A DNA stretch of 64,000 bases from Phyllostachys edulis. Its lineage: Eukaryota > Streptophyta > Magnoliopsida > Poales > Poaceae. Position numbers and translations under genes: made by a program. Positions 1 to 11,304 of this stretch are shown piece by piece. The stretch is from assembly GCA_036346405.1 (NCBI GenBank), contig CM070568.1:6454221-6518220 (forward strand), read 5' to 3'. Within the stretch, counting starts at the first letter, position 1. Each line of letters opens with the position of its first letter. Under the pieces are notes generated by a model, which ran no database searches, was not told the origin of the DNA, and saw nothing but the letters and a program-made list of their open reading frames with translations.

Positions 1-164
1 GTCGCATGTATCGCCTGGTCAGCCTCACAACGCACTAGCCACGAGCTCGACATGCCGTTGTTCACCCATGTCACGCCCATCCCGCCAGCGCGCACGCCCA
101 TGTCGTAGCTCGCACCCATCACTGAGTGCATCGCTGCAGCCACTAGCTCCCCCACCCTCTTACC

Positions 165-170
165 TATAAA
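165..170 (+). promoter_or_regulatory. TATA box of the first LTR
   Basis: 'ctataaatggc' lies at the junction between a GC-rich upstream region and a pyrimidine-rich leader, the same position as TATA boxes in the LTRs at 44927 and about 60109. It is the likely U3/R promoter of the LTR. Confidence 0.5.
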
Positions 171-959
171 TGGCTGCCCAAGGCACCCTTGTGCCTGCCC
201 CTACCATTCCCCTCCTTTCCTTTCTCCACCGAGCGCCTAGGACAAGGGAGGCACAAGCTCTTGCTTCGGCCGCCCACGTCGCCATCACCATTCTAGGCAC
301 CGTAGTGAACCCCATCCTCGGCCAACAATGTCATGCCGTGTCCCACGACTCCGCAAGCAAAAGCCCTCAACCAATTTCTCCATTCATCCACAAGAACACC
401 AGCACCGCCATCAGTTTCCTCATCCACGGCCGAACTCGCCGCTACGGCCACTACTTCTCATTCGGTAAACCTCCAGTCAATCCCTCACTCTAGGAGCACC
501 CCCCCCCACACACACACACTCGTATACTTCTCCCACTTTCCACTCCGGCTTTCTCTCCCCATAGCGCCGCCCCCACGTTGAACCGACCATGTCGCCATCG
601 GCTTGTGGCGCCAGCCCGCTCCGGCTCTCCTTCGCCCCCACCATCTGCCCCCGTGAGTTTCCCTCACCCCACTGGAGCTCATGCTCGTCCCCATTCCTTC
701 CCTCTCCCTCTCCAGCGCCACCGCCCCTTTTCCCTACCATGGCCGATTGCCGCGCGTAGTCCCCCGGCTGCCACCAGCCACCTCGGGCCACGCCGCCACC
801 ACCCACTGGTTTTCTTCCCCCTCCCCAACCCATTTTCACCATCTCCAGCCACCGTCGATGCCCTCCTCGCCAGCATTGAGCACCGCCCGAGCCGCCCTTG
901 CCCTCCTCTGATCTGCCTTCCTCACTGGCTCTCTCTGTTGGTGCAAATGATAGGTGGGC

Positions 960-3830
960 CCCCACAGTGACTAGTTTAAGTAGTTAGCCCAAAGACATTA
1001 GGAGGTTAGTTAGTTTATAAATGTTCAATTGCTAGATTCTATTGTCAGAAAGCAACCGTCAGTAAGCTAATTTCCTTGGAATAAGTGCTTAAGGTTCAAT
1101 TAGAAGATAATATAGATAATTAAGGGATAATTGAAAGTAGTAAGCTGTTGTCATTATAATATAAGGGCACTCACAATCAAGAAGGATTTTTGGTAAATCA
1201 ATTAGTGATAGCTGATTAATTAAGTATAAATTAAATGGGCCATGGGCATTTGATCAAAAGAGCAAAACTAATTAGGAGTTGTCAATTAGATAGTTGGTTT
1301 GGTAATTAGTCAGTGATAGTCCCAACAAGCAGTAGCTTGATAATTATGTAGTTAGTAAAGGAATTCAGGTAGCTAAATCAAGTAATTAGTAATTACTTTT
1401 GACGAAAGTTAACTAGGATTGGTTGGCATACCATCAACACATAGGACTCTATCGTTAAACTGCTAGTGTTAATGATTAGTTAAACACTGCGGCGGCAATT
1501 AAGTATACATCAGTTGGCTAAACAACTCAAGGGCAATGAGGGCCCACTTAGTTGGGAAGTTTGACCCGAAACCTATTAGTACGACAAACTAACCATGAGG
1601 GATCACTGTGTAACTAGACAACAGCCCTAAGATCCCTTAGCTAAAATGTAGTAGTAACCAATGTCGACTAAAGTTAAGGTTGAACCTTGGTTAGAGGTTA
1701 GTTAAAAATAATTACTATTAGGGCAGTACTAGTTACTTCAAGGTATTATCAAAATAATCTTATACTTAAAAAGTGCCTACATGGTAGTAGGATGCTAAAA
1801 CCATTAAGCCATTGTTTTGGATTTTCGGTTGAGACTAACCTAATATAGTGTTACTGACTTATGAGATGGTAATATGAATAGGTCATCGTATTACTTAGGT
1901 CAAGTAATGTGTAAGTACCAACCATTAGTAATATTAACACTAAGGGGTGATATTGATAAAGTGTCAGTAACAAGTGTGACACACTAATCGGATAGGAATA
2001 AGATAATAAATCATAGAAACATGCGCACACAAGTATCCCTACAAATCCTTGATTAGGTAAAGTAGCTACTTTAATTAGGGGTAGTCTAAGTTTTGCGGTT
2101 GTGTCAAAAACACCAATGACTAGGAAGTGACCGGTAATCGTAATGACATAGAGTAAGTAGGGGAATAAGAGTACATGTATATGCATGTATGTCAATTGAT
2201 ATATGGACCATGCTAGTGGTTGGTTAAGCAACCGAGTGTGACCTCAACAGTTAGAATAAAATGTCAAGCAAAGTATAGTAGTGATAAACCGTAATGAAGG
2301 TTAGCGGTGGCTATGACTTAGCTTCATGTTAGTGACAGAGATCAAGACATTAGTAGGTAAGAGTCCCAGGTCTTGTTTTGTAGTTACCCACTTAACTAGA
2401 AGCAGTCGTTTAGTTAACTAAGAATAGCCGAGAGCAAGTGTCGCAGCTAAGGACCAACCTAGTGCGATAGGTCACTTTAGTGCATGTCAGGCCACGCAAA
2501 TAATGAAGCTAACTAAAGGTCAGCTCGTAGATGAACCCAAACCCGTAGACGCCCCTGATCAAGTTGTAAGGCTGATGTTTAGCCAATGCTTGGAGGTTCC
2601 AGCTAAGGCTCATGGAACCTCCTTGCTAAATATAAATTGATAAGAAAACCATTAAGTGAACTAGGTCCCATGTGTCGGTGAGACTTATGTCTGCCCAGAG
2701 CAAACCCCACACTTATGCATAGGTCTCACCTGAATATCATGGAACTTCCTCGAAAAATAGGAAGTAATAACTAAAGAAGACATTAGATTAGCTAGGCATC
2801 ATGTATGGATAGCAATGACACATTCCCAAGTGGATGATAGCAATGTAGCTACCACCAATCAATATCGTATAGACTCCAGCTATCATCCATCGTCATCTGT
2901 TCCCAGTAGCAGAATGACTCGTGACTCGAGTGTGGATCAGAGGATCATATCTAACTAGGTGATATCTCCTATCTAGGTAACAAACGCGGAATATTCCTAC
3001 GAATCTTCCCTCCTTCCCGTTGGAGTCCTAGCTACTTGCACAAGTAGACTTTCTGGGAGCCCGATCCCTCTCGTCCTTGCTCCGGATCAAACATGTCACT
3101 TGACCTTAAGTCTAGCTAGCAACCCAAAACCCTACAACTAGACCAAACAAATATAGTTTGGATCTATCTACCTTGGTCTGAAGTATTTTCTTCATTGCAA
3201 CTATCACTAGATATACTTCGTCTAAAGTATTTCCTTCATCAACTCCACTAAGTAGGATTAGATTCATCTAGAGTACTTCTTTCTTACAGGATACCTTTGG
3301 GTATACTTATTTTCGTTTAAGTGTTTCTTGCTTCGAACACTGTGGGTTTGATGGACTTTCATTTGAAGTGTTTCTTGTTTACTTGTCTTTAGATTTATTG
3401 TATTTCATTTGAATACTTTCAGACGTTCTTGGGTTTGATCACATTCTGCGCAGTTAGAATCTGAAACTACAATGGAACAGCAGTCCGAGACAAAGCAAGA
3501 ACAAGATTGCCAGAACATTGAACGGATGATTATCCAAACAATGAGCGAGATGATTATCAGAACATTGAGCAAGAAGAGGCCGAGGCTATCAGAATATAGA
3601 GCAAGGCGAGTCAACACTTTGATCATATCGCCCCTACTTTTAAAATGCAATTATCTTATTTTAAATTATGAAATTACATTGCTATGATTTATGCAACTAT
3701 GTTGGTCTAGCTCATAGTTAATACTGTAATGATAATTGAATATAACCTTTCCACCCTTGAACTTAGACACTATCCTTTGTCACCCTAGAATTAATGGTTT
3801 ACATACTAGTTAATAAGTCTGTATATATCT
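960..3830. other. AT-rich stretch without recognisable genes
   Basis: About 2.9 kb inside the first LTR, rich in short recurring words (ttagttag, gtagtta, aattagt). There is a small imperfect tandem repeat at 3515-3575 and diverged 'aagtattt-cttcat' words at 3180-3410. No splice-bounded coding exon, TIR or known domain was seen. It accounts for the excess length of this LTR and may be an old insertion, but I could not find its ends. Confidence 0.4.
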
Positions 3831-5246
3831 AAGTGTCATGCTTAGCCTTGCTTAGATACATTATCATGCAGGCAATGATTTGCTCTGACATCATTCAAAA
3901 CTTAAAAAAAAAAGGATTTAGGGCAGTCGAGGTTGGAACCTGGCTGGTATGTCGGACTAAGAATAATTTTAAAAACAAAGGAAAACAAAAAACAGATTTT
4001 GGCTTTGACGACTGGAAAGTGTGGCGGGTGCTGGTAAAAGCACGACGGTGGGGATATGTGGAAGTACCGCCCAAGTCAATAAAGGACCAAGTTTTTTTGA
4101 TAATCTCTCGTGTAAAAACAGTGCAACCACAAGTCTATAATGGGTACAACCTGGCTAACTAATTTGTTCGCCTCATCGCAACCTCGCCATTGGTGGGTGT
4201 GTACGTGGGTATGGGTAGAAGCCACTGGAATTACACGGCGCAAATGGAAACCTCCCTGGGGCACGGCCTAAGGAGGTGATGCCTAGCGATGTGGGGTTGC
4301 GATGAGGTGGAGCATTGTAAAGGTCTTGTGATAATCAACTTAGTCGCACACCTATGAAAGTGTGTTGGAGACATTATAAGTTGAATATCTCTTGTGGGTA
4401 AAGTGTACGAACTCTGCAGAGTATAAAAAACTATCTGGATAGCCATGCCCACGGTCAAGGGCGGTGCCGAGAACTTGCTTGAACTAGCTTTCAATTTTAT
4501 AAATCAGTTTGTGGGTGGAATGAAAAGATGGGTTGAAGCCTAGAGATTTGAGATGGCCTGGTCGAGGACTAGTGAGAAGTACGAGATGTGACCCGAGAAA
4601 AGAACAAGAACATTAGGTGGATGGAGCCACTCAATGGTATAGGAGGTTGGATCCTTCACTAGTACTTTACAACAAATCTCAGTTTATGAAAACTTGTGTT
4701 AGTTAAAATGCTAAGTCTCAGGATTTTGCTACTACATAATCTAATTCAAACTTAGCTTCGTGCAAACAAAAAGAACCATGAACCTTCCTTTGATTGGCCT
4801 TGTATCTATAATAACTACATTCTATGTGTTGGCTCACGAGTACGATTGTGTACTTATGCTCGCTCTTTATATTCTTTTAGTTAGTAACCATAAAAGAAAG
4901 ATATATGGACAATTATGAGTATTGGTCAAGACTGAAGATCAAGAAGGTCAAGAACTAGGTCGCAGGCCCCAGTCGATTGCCTGTGGGTATATATCGTGAG
5001 GGTTCCACGTGATGTATATTAATTCTGCTTCTACTACTATTCTTTGAAAGGTATTTGGCATGTCTGGCCATTCTGCAAGTCAAACGCCATAAGGTATATT
5101 TACGCTTTGTTTATTATTATGCAATAGATTTACATTTTCGTGATATGTGTTGATATCCAGTTATGTAACTGTGTGTGCTATCTACTGATCAGTAAATGAC
5201 ACAAATTTACACAGTGGATCTCAAGTTACAAATTTAGGGTCTAACA

Positions 5247-6063
5247 AATAAAAGAAGGATAAATAGGTAGAATTGTTGGAAACTGGAAAGCAGTGCATCA
5301 GCTTGAGCTGGCTTTAGTAGAAGACAGAATTGGTCGTCTCATCTCCCAAAGAAGCAAAAAAGAAACCGAAGTTGGACTAGTACTGACACTTACGCTTACC
5401 CACAACTTGCTAAAAATTTTAGCGCATGGCATCGAACTAGTCTTGAGTCCAACCCAAAGGGGCGAGAAAATTCAACCGAAAACTGGATGTTTGACCTGCG
5501 ATCTTGATACCAATAGAAACGGGAAGCTTCCGATCCAGGTGAAGAGCACTTGCGACCAAATTTCCAGAAGGCTGGGTGTTCGGAAAAGCGGGAGAAGGAA
5601 AAAACTTGCCAAGGATTGACGCTGAGAGTGGCAATCGAGCGGCTGCACTGGCGAGGTTCGGAAGTTGGCTGAAAGTGCCCTCGCTGATGGTGGCGGCTAG
5701 GAGGTACACATGGCGTAAGGTGGTTGCAAGATCGAACGCTGCGGTTCGATGCTTGCCTGCCCCTTGGCCAGTTGGCCCCCTCGGCTCCTCGCACCCTACG
5801 GCCGATACCTAGGCGATGCTCGGCTTTCGCGCAAGACTAGCTACCCGCCCGTGCTAGGGAGCAGAGCCGCCGCTCGGGAACAAAGCTGCGCCGCCACCCG
5901 GTAGCAAAGCCGCCTAGCGCCCGTCGCCTAGCACCAGCGCCTACGCCGCCACGCGCCCACAACGTACCGCCCACCTGCGCCACGGCCCTGCTCTGTTGCT
6001 CGCCAAGCCCTTGCAGCCCGTGCTGGGGTTCGCCGCCGTCGCCGCCGCCTAGGGTTGGGACTT
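5247..6063. other. Region with no supported gene
   Basis: Moderately GC-rich DNA between the LTR end and the third copy of repeat X. Open frames of about 100-130 codons exist on both strands (for example 5293-5619 plus), but they overlap each other, have no recognisable domain and have compositions expected of GC-rich DNA. The part at 5840-6050 is a CGCC-rich low-complexity run. I see nothing more. Confidence 0.4.
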
Positions 6064-6325
6064 GGATGCTCAGCCAACTGCTTCCCTGATTGGAGGCACA
6101 AACACACTTGAGGCCATGTACTCGGCTGGGCTGGGCCATGGACGATGGAAAACTCCCGAGAACTTGAAGTCAGCCCACGACTGGGCCCAACAACAGAGGG
6201 GGTACCAGGGACGCAGGAAGGAAAGATGAGGTCTCTTCTCTGATGCTGGTAGAAAGGCAGGGAGGAAGAACTAGAGTAGAGGGTTCTAGACCGACGAGAG
6301 CTCTTGCGGACGTCAAAATTTGCCA
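6064..6325. repeat. Repeat X, copy 3 (partial)
   Basis: Closely matches 8624-8880 and 32800-32990: the phrases 'cttgaggccatgtactcggc', 'gaacttgaagtcagcccacg' and 'gaggggtaccagggac' occur in the same order in all three. This copy lacks the upstream gcaacattt-rich block. It runs uninterrupted through the point where the copia LTR sits in copy 1, giving an empty-site reference. The family is not recognised and probably belongs to a non-autonomous element. Confidence 0.75.
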
Positions 6326-6737
6326 TAATAGTAGGTCTGTCAGTGACTAAGTGTATGTACCCAATAGATTAGCCAAAGCGTGCAAAAAAATATACCTTCA
6401 AAAACTGCACCGAAAATAAACCTCCCGTGGACAAGGAAACTTGCCGAAAGCACTTTTTTATTCTATTTTTCCGGTTTTTTTTTTGTCTTCCTTTTTCGGT
6501 GCTGTCGGTCAACGAGTGGAAACACGGGAATCAAAGATGTAAAAGTAATCGCGCAGCTCAGCCAAGCATGCTGCACTCTCGTGTCGGAGCCAAGCCAAAG
6601 ATCGCAACAACAGAGAAGAAAACTTCGGAACATGTGTCTCTCTCTCCTCTCTCTCCTATTTAAAAATTGAAGTTCAAAGGGCAGTCCACGGTGGAAAATT
6701 CTGCGGCGGTGCGGATGGAAACCAAGCAGCGAACCAA

Positions 6738-7019
6738 GAGCATATACAATAGATTTATATTAGCTGTTTATAGTTACTATCACGTAGAATTTTTACTGAC
6801 GTGGATAAAAGAGAATGAAGAGAGATAAAGATATTATCTACAATCCTGTAGTCGACTATAGACGAGAAACAACAAAAACATTAAAAAATTGTATATTCTA
6901 TAAAGACAACTAAAAAGATAACATCTGTCTGTACCATTGTATAAGTTGTTTTTAGTGCTGTCTATAGATGATACAGAGAGTTAGTATAGCCAGTAGCTGT
7001 CTATACTATTGTACATGTC
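6738..7019. mobile_element. MITE-1, about 282 bp
   Basis: A short non-coding element with imperfect terminal inverted repeats: 'gagcatatacaatag' at the left and the complement of 'gacatgtacaatag' at the right. The second arm of the surrounding duplication reads straight through the insertion point ('gcggactaatgtgcgactcgg', about 7834), while here the element splits the two halves, flanked by 'ccaa' and 'ctaa'. A 3-4 bp TAA-like target duplication is therefore likely, which would suit a PIF/Harbinger-type MITE, but the superfamily is uncertain. Confidence 0.65.
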
Positions 7020-7211
7020 CTAACGTACGACTCGGATAGAAAAGAAGACACAGACATCGGGGCGGGTGCCAGGCAATGAAATTTATGGAGACGTACCTAG
7101 CGTTCAGACATCGTTGATCCGACAAATCTCATACTTTTCTTTTATTCTCGAAACAAGCGAAATGACTTCTCACGTTTTTTCTTTCATTCTCAAAGCAAGC
7201 GAAACGACTTA

Positions 7212-7465
7212 GAGCATGTACAATGGGCTTATGTCAGTCGTCTATAACCATTGTCACGTAGGATTTTTGCTGACGTGGATGAAAGAGAATGAAGAGAGAG
7301 AAAGATGCTGTCTACAATCCTGTAGTCGACTATAGTACAAGAAACAAGAAAAGTATTAAAAGATTGTGTGTTCTATAAAAACAACTAAAAAGACAAAGAA
7401 TTGCCTATACCATTGTATGAGCTGTCTTTAGATCTTTTTATAAGTGGCATAGATAATTGTTATAG
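7212..7465. mobile_element. MITE-2, same family as MITE-1, right end decayed
   Basis: Begins 'gagcatgtacaatggg' and follows MITE-1 almost base for base through 'ctgacgtggat-aaagagaatgaagagag' and 'tacaatcctgtagtcgacta'. The right terminal repeat is not recognisable after about 7440, so the right boundary is approximate. Confidence 0.6.
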
Positions 7466-7962
7466 GCAAATTTGTCATATCATCAGATACGTATCCTTAC
7501 ATCACGTAGCCCCGATAGCAACCAAAACGGCCCAAACTCCTCTGCCCAATCTCACGTGTTGGGGACAAGTCAAAGATTGCAGCAGAGAAGAAAACTTCGT
7601 AACTTGTGTCTCTCTCTCTCCTTGTTTTCTTTCTGGACGGACGTTCGATCCCGGCGTTTGGAAATATTTTCAAGGGACGTCCACGCACCGGCACTGTCGG
7701 TGGAAAATTCTGCGGTGGTGGGTCCGCTTGGGAAGTTGCGTGGCAAGAACGGACGGGCAAACATCCGAAACGCACGGACTTGGCGGCGGAAATTTCTTTT
7801 TAGGGCGGCCGCGCGGATGGGAACAATGCAGCGGACTAATGTGCGACTCGGATGGAAAAGATAGCAGACATCCGGGCGGGTGCCAGGCTATGAAATTTAC
7901 GGAGACCTACTAGCGCTCAGATATTGGATCGGAGCGCTTACGTCGTACGATACGCCTGTAGT

Positions 7963-8856
7963 TAGATCTAGCGCCAAGTTTTTTCTTTCATCTCTGGAAC
8001 TTGCAAAACAACTTCTAGGTAACATCACGCACACCCGACAGCAAACAAAACGGCTCAGAACTCCTCCTATGTCCAATCTCATTCATCAGACGAGTTCCTC
8101 GAATTCGAAAAACTAAAACAAAAGTTCAAAATAAAATAAACCTACGATGTTAACTATTGCAACAATTTGAAAATACATATGCAACAATTTGATGAAACAC
8201 TTGCAACAACCCAATAAACTAAAATGCCATATGCAACATCCGTAGACAATGTGTGCAGCAATTTTAATTCGTGTATGCAACATTTGAAAATAACAGTTGA
8301 AACATCCAAAAATAATTGTTGCAAATATCTCAAAATAAACAAAATTGGATGTTACAACATTGCAACATTTGAAAATAACAGTGAAAACATTCGAAAATAA
8401 TTGTTACAACATTTTTGGACAATGATGCAGCAAATCAAATGGTGAAGGAGTTGCAACAAAATGTTTACTCCTGTGCAACAAATCAAAAACATCATTGCAA
8501 CAACAACAAAAACCTCTACCGCAACATTTGATACAAACAAACATCGCAATTTGTTCGTTTTGGAGGTCGCCATCGCGGCGGATGACGACAAGCTTGTTGC
8601 GGTTGTGGGAGCCAGCAACCAACCCGATGCTCGGCTGGCTGCTTCCCTGATTGAAGGCACAAACACACTTGAGGCCATGTACTCGGCTAGGCTGGGCCAC
8701 AAACGACGGAAAACTAGGTGGACCATAGCCCAAGAACTTGAAGTCAGCCCACGACTAGGCCCAACAACAGAGGGGTACCAGGGACATAGGGAGGAAAGAC
8801 AAGGTCTCTTCTCCGACGCCGGTAGGGAGGTAGGGAGGAAGAACGGGGGTAGGGGG
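7963..8856. repeat. Repeat X, copy 1 (first part)
   Basis: Starts 'agatctagcgccaagttttt' and matches 32165-32990 along its length. A central block (8150-8560) is built of diverged 'gcaacatttgaaaataa' words, a composition seen in several grass DNA-transposon families. It continues after the copia LTR at 10464-11110 and after CACTA-1 at 25369-25490, so one ancestral unit is now spread over 17 kb. No coding capacity was seen. Confidence 0.75.
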
Positions 8857-10458
8857 TGAAGGGATATGGGTAGGCTACGATAGCAACAATTCAAAATTTC
8901 TACCACGTAAACCAGGAAGCCAAGCAAGAAGATGATCACAGATCGTTACCACTAGACGCGCAGAGCAGCGGAAGAAGTGTCGGGCGACTGGTCCGACGAA
9001 GAGCGTCGATGTATCGATCGTAGTCGATCATCGGCGTCCGGCAAAGACGTTGATCACGATGGTCGTGGTCGATCGTCCAGCGTCCTCGTGAGTTGATCAT
9101 CTCCTCCGCACCTCTGCAGTTCCTTGCGAAGATCACGGATCGTCCTTAAGCGCAACAACGTAGAAGCGCCTCTATGGTATCCACACGTCCAGGGAAGGAA
9201 CAACCGTACGCCGGTGTGCTAGCACCAAATCGCACGGCAAGGCTCCCAAGAAGATGGCGGCTAGGGTTTGATAGGGCAACTTCGTGTCAACTCTCTTCTC
9301 CCATGACCTCATGCATCTCCTTATATAGTGCCCGTGGCGGATCCTATCCAAACACGTTTTAATTGTATTAAATCTTGGTTTATTCAACCCGTTAAGTGTG
9401 TGACTGTTAGGTTCATGTGTAGTTCGGTTGTGACTCGGAAACCCTTTCCGCCACGAGTAAATAGCGGTTCCTAGCAGGCATAACGATTCGAATACACACA
9501 AATTATATGGGGCGAACCTTAATGCAATATGATCTCGACCGTGTCCTCATCACTTACGACGTGTCCTATCTCTATCTGATCGGTTCATATTCGATCACGA
9601 CCAACTCGTAACTCCTTACGACTTGGTTTCGACCACTCTGTGATTACGTTCGACCGATCTCGACTTGCTTGTATCTCCATACAACCAAATCAGTGGTGGT
9701 CGAACCGTTTACCTACTCATGTATTCTCCCTTTGCCTCACGATATCTGGTTGAACTCGGTGAGATGTTGTGTCATCCATAGACTGTTCAATGCTTTCTCG
9801 ATCAAGTATCGGATAACCTCATGTGGTCGAACTCTTGACCACGATGTATGGCCATGCACTTTCTTTATCCGACCATTTCGAGGGCGAGAGATATCTCTCT
9901 GTTATGTTAGGAGAGGCAAATCCCATATCCGACCAGTCACATCCTCTGTATGTTTCATAGCATACCCAAAGCTACCTTTATAACCACCCGATTCTGAGCG
10001 TTTGGCAACCCCTAAGAGTGCTATTACACATGTAGGAAACCATCTTGATCTCGGGTCTAAGGATTATACATCATCATTGCTTGAGACCAACTAACGACAC
10101 ATAGAATCATAACAATCTCAATAGTGTCTCAAGGTGGGTCTTATTCAACACCATGTTCTCTAACACGTGTCCACATTATTGATTCGATATCCTATATCCA
10201 TGACCCGTGAAACGTGGTCATCAATCAATACATGTCTTTGGTCGTAGAGTCACTAGTTTTCCGACTAGTGACTTTCGACCGAGGATATTTTTAAACGACA
10301 TCATCATAAGTTAAAAAGAGCTTCACCAACAAGTCACATACTCGTTAATCTTCATGACTGATGATTCATTCAAGGAATAAGATAACATATTATCAAATAT
10401 TGTGAACATAATGAAATATAATCATCTCTATGATTGCCTCTAGGGCATATTTCCAACA
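8857..10458 (-). mobile_element. Ty1-copia solo LTR (BARE/Angela-like), TSD GGGGG
   Basis: On the minus strand it begins TGTTGGAAATATGCCCTAGA at 10458, the signature start of BARE/Angela LTRs in grasses, and ends in CA at 8857. GGGGG flanks both sides (8852-8856 and 10459-10463). Repeat X copy 3 shows the unoccupied sequence across this point. A TATA box on the minus strand lies at 9321-9328. Length is 1602 bp, in the range of BARE-type LTRs. No internal coding sequence is present, so it arose by LTR-LTR recombination (inference). Confidence 0.88.
9321..9328 (-). promoter_or_regulatory. TATA box of the copia solo LTR
   Basis: The minus strand reads 'cactatataaggag', about 1.1 kb from the LTR start, a reasonable place for the U3/R boundary of a BARE-type LTR. 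Confidence 0.45.
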
Positions 10459-10463
10459 GGGGG

Positions 10464-11110
10464 TTCCAGATCGGCTGGAGCTCTTGTAGTAACATTTGAA
10501 ACGCCATAAAAATATAGATTTACTACTTTATAAATGATCGTTTACCTCTTCCTGTATACGCATTTACTGTTACACTAACTTTCGTTGTACTGCCCACTAA
10601 ACATTACTGGTGTGCACCTATTCTCGAGCTCAACATTTATTATAAATGATATGTGATAGCTCTTTTTTTGTAAAATCATAAGCAATTCTTGAACCTCTAT
10701 TTTATGCGGAATTACTACATGAGTAACATTTTTTTACTATATTGTGGCTTATAATTTCTTGCACTATCTTATAAACCCGTCGCTTTTTTCAAAACAAAAA
10801 AAATAATATTCATGAACCCAAGCTGTTGAAGCATATTTGCAAGAGTAGATAGTCGCCTAGCCTCACTCAAAGAAGTTAATTTAAGCTTTTCCATCAAGCT
10901 GGTACCAGACGTGTGCTTTTTGACGAACCGGAAGGTGTGTGAAACTTGCATGGTACGAGAGCCAAACAAGGAGTTCAAGACCTAGCCGGTGCAATTTTGA
11001 GAAGGAAATATTGTGTCTGTTTTCGGTCCCATATATATAAAGCCCACGTCATAGGTCTCACAGTCTAGGCACGAGTAGAAGTGTTATAAATTGATGCTTA
11101 AGCTTTGGGT
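10464..11110. repeat. Repeat X, copy 1 (second part)
   Basis: Resumes after the copia LTR. From about 10553 it matches 32996-33552 ('actgttacactaactttcg', 'gtgtgcacctattctcgagc', 'gaaggtgtgtgaaacttgca'). It ends at the CACTA-1 target GGT (11108-11110). Compared with copy 2 it lacks about 25 bp just before the target. No gene was seen. Confidence 0.75.
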
Positions 11111-11139
11111 CACTACTAGAAAACAGAACAAACCTAACG

Positions 11140-11304
11140 GCCATGAATTTTGCTGACGGGCCCGCAACGACCGTCAAGTTTTACTATTTTGGTCATAGGA
11201 ATAGTATCTCCCTCGGGAAAATTCCAAATTTCCTGACGGTTATAAAACAACTCCCAGTAAAATACATTTTACTGACAGTTACAACCGTCAGGTTAAGTAG
11301 GCCC
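11140..11304. repeat. 5' subterminal repeats of CACTA-1
   Basis: Copies of TGACGG / CCGTCA in both orientations ('gctgacgggcccg', 'gaccgtcaag', 'cctgacggttat', 'accgtcaggtt'). The array resumes near 14590-14620 after the LTR insertion ('acaaccgtcaag'), showing that the LTR block at about 11305-14368 split it. Confidence 0.75.

Larger units (their letters stand above)
1..5246 (+). mobile_element. Gypsy (Tekay/Del-like) solo LTR, 5' end outside window
   Basis: Read as the 3' part of a long chromovirus-type LTR. A TATA box at 165-170 is followed by a GC-rich C/T-heavy leader. The block at 4160-4500 matches, in order and wording, blocks at about 46620-46920 and 61190-61390 in the two other large gypsy LTRs here (phrases such as 'cattgtaaaggtcttgt' and 'ctcttgtgggtaaa', then an 'actctgcagagta'-like motif). 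The stretch ends 'gggtctaaca' at 5246, the usual ending of this LTR type, and no TGGTATCAG primer-binding site follows, so it is a solo LTR rather than the 5' LTR of a full element. From TATA to end is about 5.1 kb, against about 2.6 kb in the 44195-47533 LTR, so about 2.5 kb of extra DNA probably lies inside. The 5' end and TSD cannot be checked. Confidence 0.6.
6540..7955. repeat. Direct duplication within the repeat X region
   Basis: 6540-6737 plus 7020-7110 matches about 7545-7930 in the same orientation: both contain 'cagagaagaaaacttcg', 'gtggaaaattctgcgg' and 'gggcgggtgccaggc'. The first arm is interrupted by MITE-1. The second arm is continuous except for about 60 bp of extra sequence near 7640-7700. 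A smaller repeat of 'ttctttcattctc-aa-caagcgaaa' lies between the arms at 7136-7205. No protein is apparent. Confidence 0.75.

Noticed and set aside
477..970. Overlapping open frames on both strands at the window start
   Set aside because: They lie in the GC-rich leader of an LTR, overlap each other on opposite strands and are low-complexity (Gly/Arg or Pro/Ser). No domain or conserved start.
5293..5812. Possible protein genes at 5293-5619 (plus) and 5396-5794 (minus)
   Set aside because: The frames overlap on opposite strands, match no family I know and lack promoter or splice context.
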